A stretch of 64,000 nucleotides of DNA from Pseudocitrobacter faecalis. GTDB lineage: Bacteria > Pseudomonadota > Gammaproteobacteria > Enterobacterales > Enterobacteriaceae. Both the position numbers and the translations under genes were made by a program. How positions within the stretch are numbered: the stretch's first letter is position 1; every line of letters starts with the position of its first letter. The notes beneath the pieces are model-generated. The model saw only the letters and a list, made by a program, of their open reading frames with translations. It ran no database searches and had not been told where the DNA came from. This document shows positions 31,188 to 37,405 of the stretch, one piece after another. The DNA is taken from contig QNRL01000003.1 in NCBI GenBank assembly GCA_003315335.1, forward strand, positions 62,001-126,000, written 5' to 3'.

Positions 31188-31763
31188 GATGCTAATGTGA
31201 TTGTCAGCACCGTGAATGAAGCCGTATCTCAGCGGATTAAGCAGTATCGTAAGCAAAAGAAAATTTCACTTGATGAACTGTCTCGTCGGGCGGGCGTCAG
31301 CAAAGGGGCACTGGTTGAGATTGAAGGGTGCCGGGCGAACCCTAGCATTGCCCTGTTATGCCGCCTGGCTGTTGCAATGGGCGTTTCAGTAGCAGATTTT
31401 GTGGATGTCAGTTCAAAACCGACAGTACATCTTATTGCTGAAGATGAAATACCTGAATTGTGGGAGGGCGATAAAGGCGGGCGTGCAAGGCTGCTCGCTG
31501 GATCTGGTGGCCCAGATATGACGGAACTCTGGATGTGGGAAATGCAGCCGGGAGAAAAATTTGCTTCACCTGGTCACACTGAAGGGACGCTTGAATTGTT
31601 TTATGTTCAAAAGGGAACGCTTACGCTTGGTGTACAGGATCATCTGTTTCAGGTGAAGACCGGTTGTTCGGCAACAGCCAGAACGGACGTCCCACATTTT
31701 TATGAAAATACAGAGGAAGACCCATTGATTTTCATCATGACAGTTCATGAGAAAGCGGTCTGA
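31161..31763 (+). CDS. XRE-family regulator with C-terminal cupin
   Basis: 200 aa (an ATG at 31182 would give 193 aa). HTH at about 25-80: RIKQYRKQKKISLDELSRRA, then GVSKGALVEIEGCRANPSIA. The C-terminal cupin has ELWMWEMQPGEKFASPGHTE, LELFYVQKGTLTLGV and ATARTDVPHFYEN. XRE-cupin proteins usually control an adjoining amine or amino-acid gene set, with the cupin as sensor. Here the divergent B3/B4 and DapA-like genes are the obvious targets. Confidence 0.87.
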   Translation: MTKKVNLMTDANVIVSTVNEAVSQRIKQYRKQKKISLDELSRRAGVSKGALVEIEGCRANPSIALLCRLAVAMGVSVADFVDVSSKPTVHLIAEDEIPELWEGDKGGRARLLAGSGGPDMTELWMWEMQPGEKFASPGHTEGTLELFYVQKGTLTLGVQDHLFQVKTGCSATARTDVPHFYENTEEDPLIFIMTVHEKAV

Positions 31764-31779
31764 ATGCTAAAGTGATGAT

Positions 31780-31813
31780 GTCCGCTTCTGGCACAGGGCT
31801 GCTGTTGCAGCCC
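31780..31813 (+). repeat. Cassette-border repeat C (module 1) with extra hairpin
   Basis: GTCCGCT-TCTGGCACAG-GGCT matches module 1 with a truncated right arm. It runs into the perfect hairpin GGGCTGC-TGTT-GCAGCCC (31796-31813), just outside the recombinase stop codon. Confidence 0.65.
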
Positions 31814-31821
31814 TGACAACC

Positions 31822-32424
31822 TTAGACTTCAATCGATTCAGAGATCTCTAACGCATCATCCACTTCAATGCCCAGATAACGGACTGTGCTTTCCAGTTTC
31901 TTATGGCCCAACAGAAGTTGGATCACCCGGAGATTCTTGGTTTTCTTGTAGATTAGGTAAGGTTTCGTTCTTCTCAAGGAGTGTGTGCTGTAAAGCGAAT
32001 CTTCGAGACCAAGCTTTTCTACCCACCCATGAAAAATTCGGTTGTACTGCCGGGTTGATATGTGCTGGTTAGTTCCGACCCGAGACCGAAACAAGAAGTC
32101 TTTACTATGCAAATTGCTAAGCTTTATCAGTGCAGCAACAGCTTCTCTTGTCCCTTTGGTTATCTCAAATTGCACGGGACTACCAGTTTTCTGTTGCAAC
32201 ACCGTTGCTCTGCTTGAAACAGAGTTACCATATGCAATATCAGATACTTTGAGTTTGACCAGATCGCAGCCTCGTAGCTTACTGTCCAGGGCCATATTGA
32301 ACAGAGCTAAATCACGCGTTTTACCTTCCAGTTCAAGTCGGATTCGGATCCCCCAGATATGAGATATCTGGAGTGGTCTTTTTTGACCGATGATACGGTC
32401 TTTGTTCCACGGTGACGTGTTCAT
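31822..32424 (-). CDS. Small tyrosine recombinase with complete active site
   Basis: Start at the ATG at 32424 after AGGAG, 200 aa. Only a catalytic domain is present; there is no separate N-terminal core-binding domain. The active-site set is complete: Arg51 (DSKLRGCDL), Lys79 (QQKTGSP), His148 and Arg151 (THSLRRTK), His174 (LLGHKKLES), nucleophile Tyr183 (VRYLGIE). It is flanked by module-1 repeat C and module-2 repeat D, and its start lies in a perfect 14-bp palindrome arm. I infer it acts on these repeats; that is untested. Confidence 0.85.
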   Translation of the reverse strand: MNTSPWNKDRIIGQKRPLQISHIWGIRIRLELEGKTRDLALFNMALDSKLRGCDLVKLKVSDIAYGNSVSSRATVLQQKTGSPVQFEITKGTREAVAALIKLSNLHSKDFLFRSRVGTNQHISTRQYNRIFHGWVEKLGLEDSLYSTHSLRRTKPYLIYKKTKNLRVIQLLLGHKKLESTVRYLGIEVDDALEISESIEV

Positions 32425-32460
32425 ACTCAAATCTCCTGCAATGAGAGAGATTTGAGTATG
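32422..32460. repeat. Perfect 14-bp inverted repeat over the recombinase start
   Basis: CATACTCAAATCTC (32422-32435) and GAGATTTGAGTATG (32447-32460), 11-nt spacer. The left arm contains the recombinase start codon, and the AGGAG site lies at the loop/arm edge. It could be a self-regulatory hairpin, an operator or a recombination site. Confidence 0.9.
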
Positions 32461-32462
32461 GC

Positions 32463-32487
32463 TGTCCCTTATGAGCGAAAAGCGGAC
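32463..32487 (+). repeat. Cassette-border repeat D (module 2)
   Basis: TGTCCCT-TATGAGCGAAA-AGCGGAC: module 2 with degenerate left arm. It adjoins the palindrome at the recombinase start, so modules 1 (C) and 2 (D) bracket the recombinase gene. Confidence 0.65.
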
Positions 32488-32573
32488 TTCAACGAGGTGG
32501 CAATGTATTCATGCTCCGCAATAGGCTATGTTTATCAATTCTGAAACCATAGCAATGGAGCCGCAGTCAAGAA

Positions 32574-33284
32574 ATGAGCTTGCCGGATAACCTAGAGAAC
32601 CTCCCTGTTGTACTCATTCCAGGATTTATGCTTGATGAAACATTATGGGACGATTTTATCGCTGCATTTCCCGATAGTAGACGCTTTATTCCTGTGAGCC
32701 TGAATGGGGGAACAACAATCCAGGATATTGCCGCCAACATAGCCCAGAAACTACCTGAGCGTTTTGTTCTGGCAGGTTTTTCGTTGGGTGGCTACGTAGC
32801 CAGAGCTATTTATGAAGCTTTTCCGGAACGGACAGCGGCTATGATTCTCATTGCTACCTCTCTCAGAGAAGATTCACCAGAGCAGAAAAAAACACGCATA
32901 GCGACTGCGGTTACTCATTCCTCCAGAGCATTCAGTGGACTGAGCACCATGGCAATTAGAAAGTCGCTTCACGCTGATCTTGCCGATAATACGCCCCTTA
33001 TTGATAAAATCCGTGACATGGGAAAAAGGCTGGGAGCACATGCATTCAGTGTCCAGTCAGGGCTAAACCGTGAGCGAATAACGTTAAAACCAGTTTCATG
33101 CCCGACCTATGTCATTGCAGCTGAACATGACCGGCTGCGTTCAAAAGAGGAGGCAGAAGAACTGGCCAAGCTAACCGGCACCTGTGCTGTTTATATTGAC
33201 GGCTGTGGGCATCTTATTCCTCTGGAGAAACCGTATGAATTGGCCCAACTCATGTACGTATGGCTCAATAAAAAAGACCTTTGA
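32574..33284 (+). CDS. Cytosolic alpha/beta hydrolase
   Basis: 236 aa without signal peptide, preceded by a weak site. Motifs: VVLIPGFMLDETLWDDF, nucleophile Ser70 in LAGFSLGGYVA, YVIAAEHDRLRS (acid) and DGCGHLIPLEKPYEL (His). Resembles small esterase/lyase-type hydrolases (BioH/MenH-like size), substrate unknown. It stands alone between repeats D and E, like a one-gene cassette. Confidence 0.82.
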   Translation: MSLPDNLENLPVVLIPGFMLDETLWDDFIAAFPDSRRFIPVSLNGGTTIQDIAANIAQKLPERFVLAGFSLGGYVARAIYEAFPERTAAMILIATSLREDSPEQKKTRIATAVTHSSRAFSGLSTMAIRKSLHADLADNTPLIDKIRDMGKRLGAHAFSVQSGLNRERITLKPVSCPTYVIAAEHDRLRSKEEAEELAKLTGTCAVYIDGCGHLIPLEKPYELAQLMYVWLNKKDL

Positions 33285-33321
33285 AACTGCGAACTAAGCA
33301 CCTGGTCGCGTTTTTTTTAAA

Positions 33322-33389
33322 TGTCCGCTCCTGGCACGGAGCGAACGAACGAATGCAACTGAATGTCTGCTGTGAGTGAAAAGCGGAAG
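33322..33389 (+). repeat. Cassette-border repeat E (both modules)
   Basis: Module 1 GTCCGCT-CCTGGCACGG-AGCGAAC from 33323, then module 2 GTCTGCT-GTGAGTGAAA-AGCGGAA from 33365. The same order and similar spacing as in repeat A, 5 kb away. Confidence 0.75.
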
Positions 33390-33438
33390 TTGTGATACCT
33401 AATAAAAAACTAGTTCAAACTCTCGACATTAAACTTAC

Positions 33439-33951
33439 CTAATATTCACTCGTTGAAGATTTACACAGTTCGCTTTGAATTTTGTCCAATAACTCATCGG
33501 TTAAACCGTATTTTAGTGCAGCGTTACGCGCTATAGGGTTGAGGATATCTTCAACAGAATTAAATAGCTCGATTGAATCATTAAGTTCCCTAATCATCTG
33601 ATCCCGTCCATTTTTATTAATGAAATCTACTGCATGATCGACAAAAAAAGAATGTGCTAGCCAGTTTCTTTTTTTTAAAGTTGTTGAAAGCATGATTTCA
33701 ATATTACCATCAAGAAGCTCAAGTTTTCTAATCAGGCCTAAAAGCTGCCCCATTGTTTTCTCAGATAATACCTTATCAAACTTGTCAAACTCTACTTCCC
33801 ACTTATCGCGGGTAGTAAATGTGGGTACATTTTTCGTAAAAAAATCGAAAAAAATAAGAAGTTGAACTATCGACTGCTCTACACATTGTGCTCTATACAT
33901 CGCAAGACCAAAGTATGCGTAGACCTCTTTACAGTGTTCAGAACTATCCAT
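33439..33951 (-). CDS. HEPN-like helical protein (possible RNase)
   Basis: Start taken at the ATG at 33951 (MDSSEHCKEVYAYFGLAMYR), 170 aa; the frame continues to 34047 without a better start. It is all-helical and has LKKRNWLAHSFF, i.e. the RNxxxH motif typical of HEPN ribonucleases, in a suitable position after helices with AQCVEQSIVQLLIFFD. No nucleotidyltransferase partner is adjacent. AT-rich relative to the core genome. Activity is inferred from the motif only. Confidence 0.55.
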   Translation of the reverse strand: MDSSEHCKEVYAYFGLAMYRAQCVEQSIVQLLIFFDFFTKNVPTFTTRDKWEVEFDKFDKVLSEKTMGQLLGLIRKLELLDGNIEIMLSTTLKKRNWLAHSFFVDHAVDFINKNGRDQMIRELNDSIELFNSVEDILNPIARNAALKYGLTDELLDKIQSELCKSSTSEY

Positions 33952-34017
33952 GATGTGACCTTGCCAATTCAAGTTATCTTCATAATGTGCACTAACATAG
34001 CATGAAGTCAGCAGCCT

Positions 34018-34040
34018 CCACTCCTGGCACAGAGCGGAAA
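34018..34040 (+). repeat. Cassette-border repeat F (degenerate module 1)
   Basis: CCTCCACT is followed by CCTGGCACAG and AGCGGAA: loop exact, left arm decayed. A weaker trace (CTGCTTTTGGCACAAACCCG) occurs at 34460-34479, near the end of the array. Confidence 0.5.
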
Positions 34041-34049
34041 TTGGCACAG

Positions 34050-34349
34050 CTATTCGCCAAACAAGTCAATTGATACATCAGGAAATCCGTAATTACGAGC
34101 CCCTCTGTTACCTGGGTTGCCTGGATTTCCCACGTTACCTGGGTTTCCCGGATTACCTATATTCCCTAGATTCCCCAAATGCTTGTTTAGTACCATGCTT
34201 TCATGGAGTTCACCAACATATTGACCAGAAAGTCTATGGACATGTGTTCCGCGAAGTTGCCCGACGGCACTACCGTTCATGCTATGTATATATTTTCCAC
34301 GGATAAAACCTACGGCGCTTCCTTTTGAATTATAAATATAATCTGTCAT
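34050..34349 (-). CDS. Beta-flower repeat protein with collagen-like tail
   Basis: 99 aa. Residues 1-55 hold three ~16-residue repeats (NSKGSAVGFIRGKYIH, SMNGSAVGQLRGTHVH, RLSGQYVGELHES), like the 4-fold beta flower proteins. Residues ~58-82 are eight Gly-Asn-X triplets (GNLGNIGNPGNPGNV...), a collagen-like stretch, followed by an acidic end. Function unknown. The triplet run is encoded by near-identical codons, so it may expand or contract. Confidence 0.65.
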   Translation of the reverse strand: MTDYIYNSKGSAVGFIRGKYIHSMNGSAVGQLRGTHVHRLSGQYVGELHESMVLNKHLGNLGNIGNPGNPGNVGNPGNPGNRGARNYGFPDVSIDLFGE

Positions 34350-34481
34350 TTTATTACCTCATCTTTTATTAGTTAACTCTAACCTAAGCCATCTTATAAA
34401 AAATAAATACTTAAGATCTTCTGTTTCATCACATAACCATGATCTTACTGCTTTAACTTCTGCTTTTGGCACAAACCCGCC

Positions 34482-34826
34482 CTACCCCCACCAATACCCC
34501 ATCCCATAAACCGCCCCCACCAGCACAACGACATTCACCACCACGCTTGCGACAAACCAGCGTTTGAACGGCTGCTTCTGTGTTTTATGCCTGAACAACT
34601 GCTGAGCGGCTAACCCGCCGGGCCATCCACCCACAAGGCCATACATCAATAGCGTTCTTTCGGGTACTCGCTGCCAGCTTCGACGTGCCGCAAATTTATC
34701 GGCACCGTAGATGAAAAATGTCAAAACATTGACCAGTAAAAACCACGCCCATACGGGATGTAAAAACCAGAAGCTGGCAATGAATGATATGGCCAGTAAG
34801 CCATAACAAATTTTATTGAGTTTCAC
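34482..34826 (-). CDS. DUF1294 family membrane protein
   Basis: 114 aa. Membrane segments at about 7-24 and 28-42, the diagnostic FFIYGADKFAARRSWQRVPE, then LLMYGLVGGWPGGLAAQQLFRHK, and a last helix near 90-110. DUF1294 proteins are found alone or fused to a cold-shock domain; this copy lacks the cold-shock part. Role unknown. Confidence 0.88.
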   Translation of the reverse strand: MKLNKICYGLLAISFIASFWFLHPVWAWFLLVNVLTFFIYGADKFAARRSWQRVPERTLLMYGLVGGWPGGLAAQQLFRHKTQKQPFKRWFVASVVVNVVVLVGAVYGMGYWWG

Positions 34827-34868
34827 TTAGCTAATCTGCTTATGAAAGGAAAAAGTAACACGCTGCTT

Positions 34869-35102
34869 TTATGCGTCGCCGTCAAAATCAAAAAGCCCTT
34901 TCATCTCTTTACCCAAACCTTTGGCTAAAACGTGAATGACTTCAAGAGTAGGATTCCGGACACCCCGTTCAATACCACTGACATAAGTGCGATCAAGGCC
35001 GCATTTATCCGCAAAGGCTTCCTGAGATAACCCGGCTTCAAGCCGTAATTTTTTAAGATTCGCGCCAAAACGCGACTGAATGCTGGACATGTTTTTCATC
35101 AT
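34869..35102 (-). CDS. XRE regulator resembling restriction controller (C) proteins, orphan
   Basis: 77 aa (ATGs at 35102, 35099 and 35090 are possible). The HTH is LSQEAFADKCGLDRTYVSGIERGVRNPTL; the part LDRTYVSGIERxxRN is the signature seen in C proteins such as C.Esp1396I. C proteins control restriction-modification genes through palindromic C-boxes. A C-box-like site lies just upstream, yet no methylase or endonuclease gene is near, so this is an orphan, perhaps recruited to other control. Confidence 0.78.
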   Translation of the reverse strand: MMKNMSSIQSRFGANLKKLRLEAGLSQEAFADKCGLDRTYVSGIERGVRNPTLEVIHVLAKGLGKEMKGLFDFDGDA

Positions 35103-35207
35103 GCCAGCATGACTTTATGTCGTTTATCAGACCACGGACTATAAGTCACATAACGAAAGTGCTAGCATCATAAAAATGTGACTCATATTCTACAATAGGT
35201 GATAAGT
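35103..35207. promoter_or_regulatory. C-box-like operator region
   Basis: GACTATAAGTC at 35137-35147 within CACGGACTATAAGTCACAT (35133-35151) reads on the minus strand as ATGTGACTTATAGTCCGTG, the type of site bound by C.Esp1396I. Related GACTTTATGTC (35111-35121) and GACTCATATTC (35180-35190) flank it. It separates the XRE gene from the divergent Ner-type pseudogene. Confidence 0.6.
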
Positions 35208-35461
35208 ATGCCCCCACAAAACTGGCACCCCGCGACATCATCGCCGCACTGCGCAAGCGCGGTACCAATCTGGCGCGCGTATCCCGCGAAGCTGGGCTGG
35301 CCTCCTCTACGCTGGCCAATACGCTGAATCGACCATGGCCCAAGGGCGAGTGGCTCATTGCTAATGCGCTTGACCTGCATCCTTCGGTGATCTGGCCTGC
35401 ACGTTATCAAAACTGTCACGATACGCGTCTGCCCAGAGAGACGATCATCGCGGAAAAATAG
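35208..35461 (+). pseudogene. Ner/SfsB-type HTH regulator with 1-bp frameshift
   Basis: ATG at 35208 behind AGGTGA reads MPPQNWHPA, then goes out of frame. From 35234 the neighbouring frame continues DIIAALRKRGTNLARVSREA, GLASSTLANTLNRPWPKGEW and LHPSVIWPARYQN to the TAG at 35459. Family members read DWHPADIIA across this point, so one base (a G in GCGGAC) was deleted near 35233. The Ner-type HTH itself is otherwise intact, suggesting recent loss or a sequencing error. Confidence 0.72.
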
Positions 35462-35803
35462 CGTCTGATATTGGAGCCTGGGATTTATTGCATCCGGGCT
35501 CCCTACGAATTGAACCGGGAAGTCTGCAAGAAAGATTATTTTATTGATTTGTTGAATAAATAATTCAGTAAATCCCGAATCTGAGGCGGCGCGTAAAATA
35601 TGCCTGCAATCACATGTTTTTTCATGGATTAACGCAGCCAGATGAATGATTTATTAACCATAATTTATCGATGATTTTTCACTACCAAAATCACTCAATG
35701 CAGAACATCCTGATCCAAATACAGTTTTTTCCTAATGCATCTCCCGGTTCGCTCTGCCATGCTGAATACAGCTCATACAGCCATAACGATAGATGAGGAT
35801 ATT
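35462..35803. other. AT-rich intergenic stretch
   Basis: No convincing gene. An imperfect hairpin GGAGCC...GGCTCC lies at about 35473-35501 past the Ner-type pseudogene. The remaining sequence is AT-rich and should contain the promoter of the periplasmic repeat protein (GAGGAT site before 35804). Confidence 0.4.
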
Positions 35804-36160
35804 ATGAAAAAAACAATGATCGCATTATCTGCCCTGCTGCTGGCTTCTCCTGTTTTTGCCGCAACCACTCATGCAACGGACGATACCGTTGCCGCGGCGC
35901 ATGAGAATGCCAATACCGCCAAAGAAAAGCTGCATCAGGCGCAGCATGAAGGCGAAGAGCTGAAGCTGAAATCTAAACATGCTGCTGAAGGTAAAGCAGA
36001 CAGCACCGGGAGCAAAGTGAGCGAAGGCTCGCAAAAAGCCTGGAACAAAACCAAAGAAGGTACTGAAAAAGGCTGGAACGCCACCAAAGAAGGTACCGAG
36101 AAAGGCTGGAATAAAACCAAAGAAGGTGCTGAGTCGCTGAAAAATAAAGTGACTGAGTAA
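35804..36160 (+). CDS. Periplasmic protein with WNKTKEGTEKG repeats
   Basis: 118 aa from the ATG at 35804. Signal peptide MKKTMIALSALLLASPVFAA; then a highly charged helical region (NTAKEKLHQAQHEGEELKLK) and three 11-residue repeats, WNKTKEGTEKG / WNATKEGTEKG / WNKTKEGAESL. The 11-mer amphipathic pattern resembles LEA-type stress proteins. Function unknown; a desiccation or envelope-stress role is a guess. Single gene with its own strong terminator. Confidence 0.7.
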   Translation: MKKTMIALSALLLASPVFAATTHATDDTVAAAHENANTAKEKLHQAQHEGEELKLKSKHAAEGKADSTGSKVSEGSQKAWNKTKEGTEKGWNATKEGTEKGWNKTKEGAESLKNKVTE

Positions 36161-36174
36161 TTTCTTAGCGTGAT

Positions 36175-36200
36175 AAAAAGGCCGCTTCGCGGCCTTTTTG
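36175..36200 (+). terminator. Intrinsic terminator
   Basis: AAAAAGGCCGC-TTC-GCGGCCTTTTTG directly after the periplasmic repeat protein gene; symmetrical A/T tracts make it usable in both directions. Confidence 0.88.
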
Positions 36201-36211
36201 CGTTGGTGCTT

Positions 36212-36243
36212 ATGCCGGATGCGCTGCGCTTATCCGGCCTACC
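36212..36243. repeat. REP (palindromic unit) element
   Basis: TGCCGGATGCGCTGCGCTTATCC followed by GGCCTACC: the standard enterobacterial REP palindrome, between convergent genes. Confidence 0.85.
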
Positions 36244-36290
36244 GGTTATCTGCAATAGATTGGAGTTGCGGTATTTTGCTGGCTAACAAC

Positions 36291-37394
36291 TCAGTTATAC
36301 ACCAGCGCAAACGTCACAATACTGTTCGCTTCCCCTGCCGTTACGCTACCTTCCGTCTGAACATACTGCGCCGAAAAATTCACGTTCTCCGCATTCCCCG
36401 CATTTGCCGCCGTCACATGCTTGAGAATGGGCAGATTAGTCGCCTGGTTAATTTTGACGGACGTGCCGGGTGAAGGCGCAGAGGCAGCATTGTTGCCATA
36501 AGTCAGCTTAACGCCAACCCCCGTTGCCATATCGCTACTTTTCGTCAATGCCAGCGTGTCGGGGGAATCGCTGGCGGCCAGGATCCCGAAAAAGCCTACT
36601 CTGACATCGCTGGGTGCCGAGCAATAAACCGGAATATCAAACGACCGGGCAGAGCCTGCCGTCAGCCCTTTGCCCTTAAATTCGGCGCGATTAACAGATC
36701 CCAGATTAACCTGAATGCTGGAGGTGCTGACCTGACAGCTACCGCTGGCACCGATATCGACGTTAAGCGCCGCCAGATCAATCGATACCGGATTGCTTTT
36801 CACACTGGGCCCGCTGGCAGTGCGATCCTCAATATAGAGTTCCCCAAAATGCGGCTGCGATTCAACGTTGGCGTGGTTGCCGCCGCTCATCGTTACCTCA
36901 CCCGTTTTATAGAAAGTGATATACATCTTGACGATGGGTTCGCGTTCACCGAGCAGATCCGGCAGTTCATCACTGTCACATACCGTTACCGACTCACCAC
37001 CTGCCGGGGCCGTGCTGTCGCCGATATAGCGAATCGGCCCACCGTTACACTGGAATCCTGCCGAGTAGCTCACGCCATTCAGTTTTGAGGCAAACACGTG
37101 ATGACCGTTAATCACCGTTCCGGCACCGGTCGTGTCTTTTTGTTGATAAACAATGCGTTTCCAGTTTGCCAGCGGTGCCTGCAAGTCACAGATAAAGTGG
37201 ATCCCATTGCCGTTATCTGCCATCTGGTTAGTCATTTGCGAGTTCACAGGCAGAGTGGGAAGGTAGGTTAAATTCTGGGTATTCAGCGTCATCTGCCCGA
37301 CGCTCGCCATGCAGGTTTCAGCGTGCGAAGCGTGGCTATAAAAACCGGCAATCAGCAGGAAAATGAAAAACAGCGCGCAGTCACGATGTCGCAT
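36291..37394 (-). CDS. Fimbrial tip adhesin
   Basis: 367 aa from the ATG at 37394. Signal peptide (DCALFFIFLLIAGFYSHASHA), an N-terminal ~200-residue receptor-binding domain with paired cysteines, then a pilin domain (from ~SIDLAALNVDIGASGSCQVS) ending in the chaperone-recognition motif ...NSIVTFALVYN. Two-domain length and last position in a chaperone-usher operon indicate the tip adhesin. Its start overlaps the usher's end by a few nt of leader. Ligand unknown. Confidence 0.87.
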   Translation of the reverse strand: MRHRDCALFFIFLLIAGFYSHASHAETCMASVGQMTLNTQNLTYLPTLPVNSQMTNQMADNGNGIHFICDLQAPLANWKRIVYQQKDTTGAGTVINGHHVFASKLNGVSYSAGFQCNGGPIRYIGDSTAPAGGESVTVCDSDELPDLLGEREPIVKMYITFYKTGEVTMSGGNHANVESQPHFGELYIEDRTASGPSVKSNPVSIDLAALNVDIGASGSCQVSTSSIQVNLGSVNRAEFKGKGLTAGSARSFDIPVYCSAPSDVRVGFFGILAASDSPDTLALTKSSDMATGVGVKLTYGNNAASAPSPGTSVKINQATNLPILKHVTAANAGNAENVNFSAQYVQTEGSVTAGEANSIVTFALVYN

Positions 37395-37405
37395 ATCGCC
37401 CTCTC

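Noticed and set aside
26930-35500. Insertion sequences in the accessory island
   Set aside because: No transposase gene or terminal repeats with target duplications could be seen; the only recombination gene is the small tyrosine recombinase.
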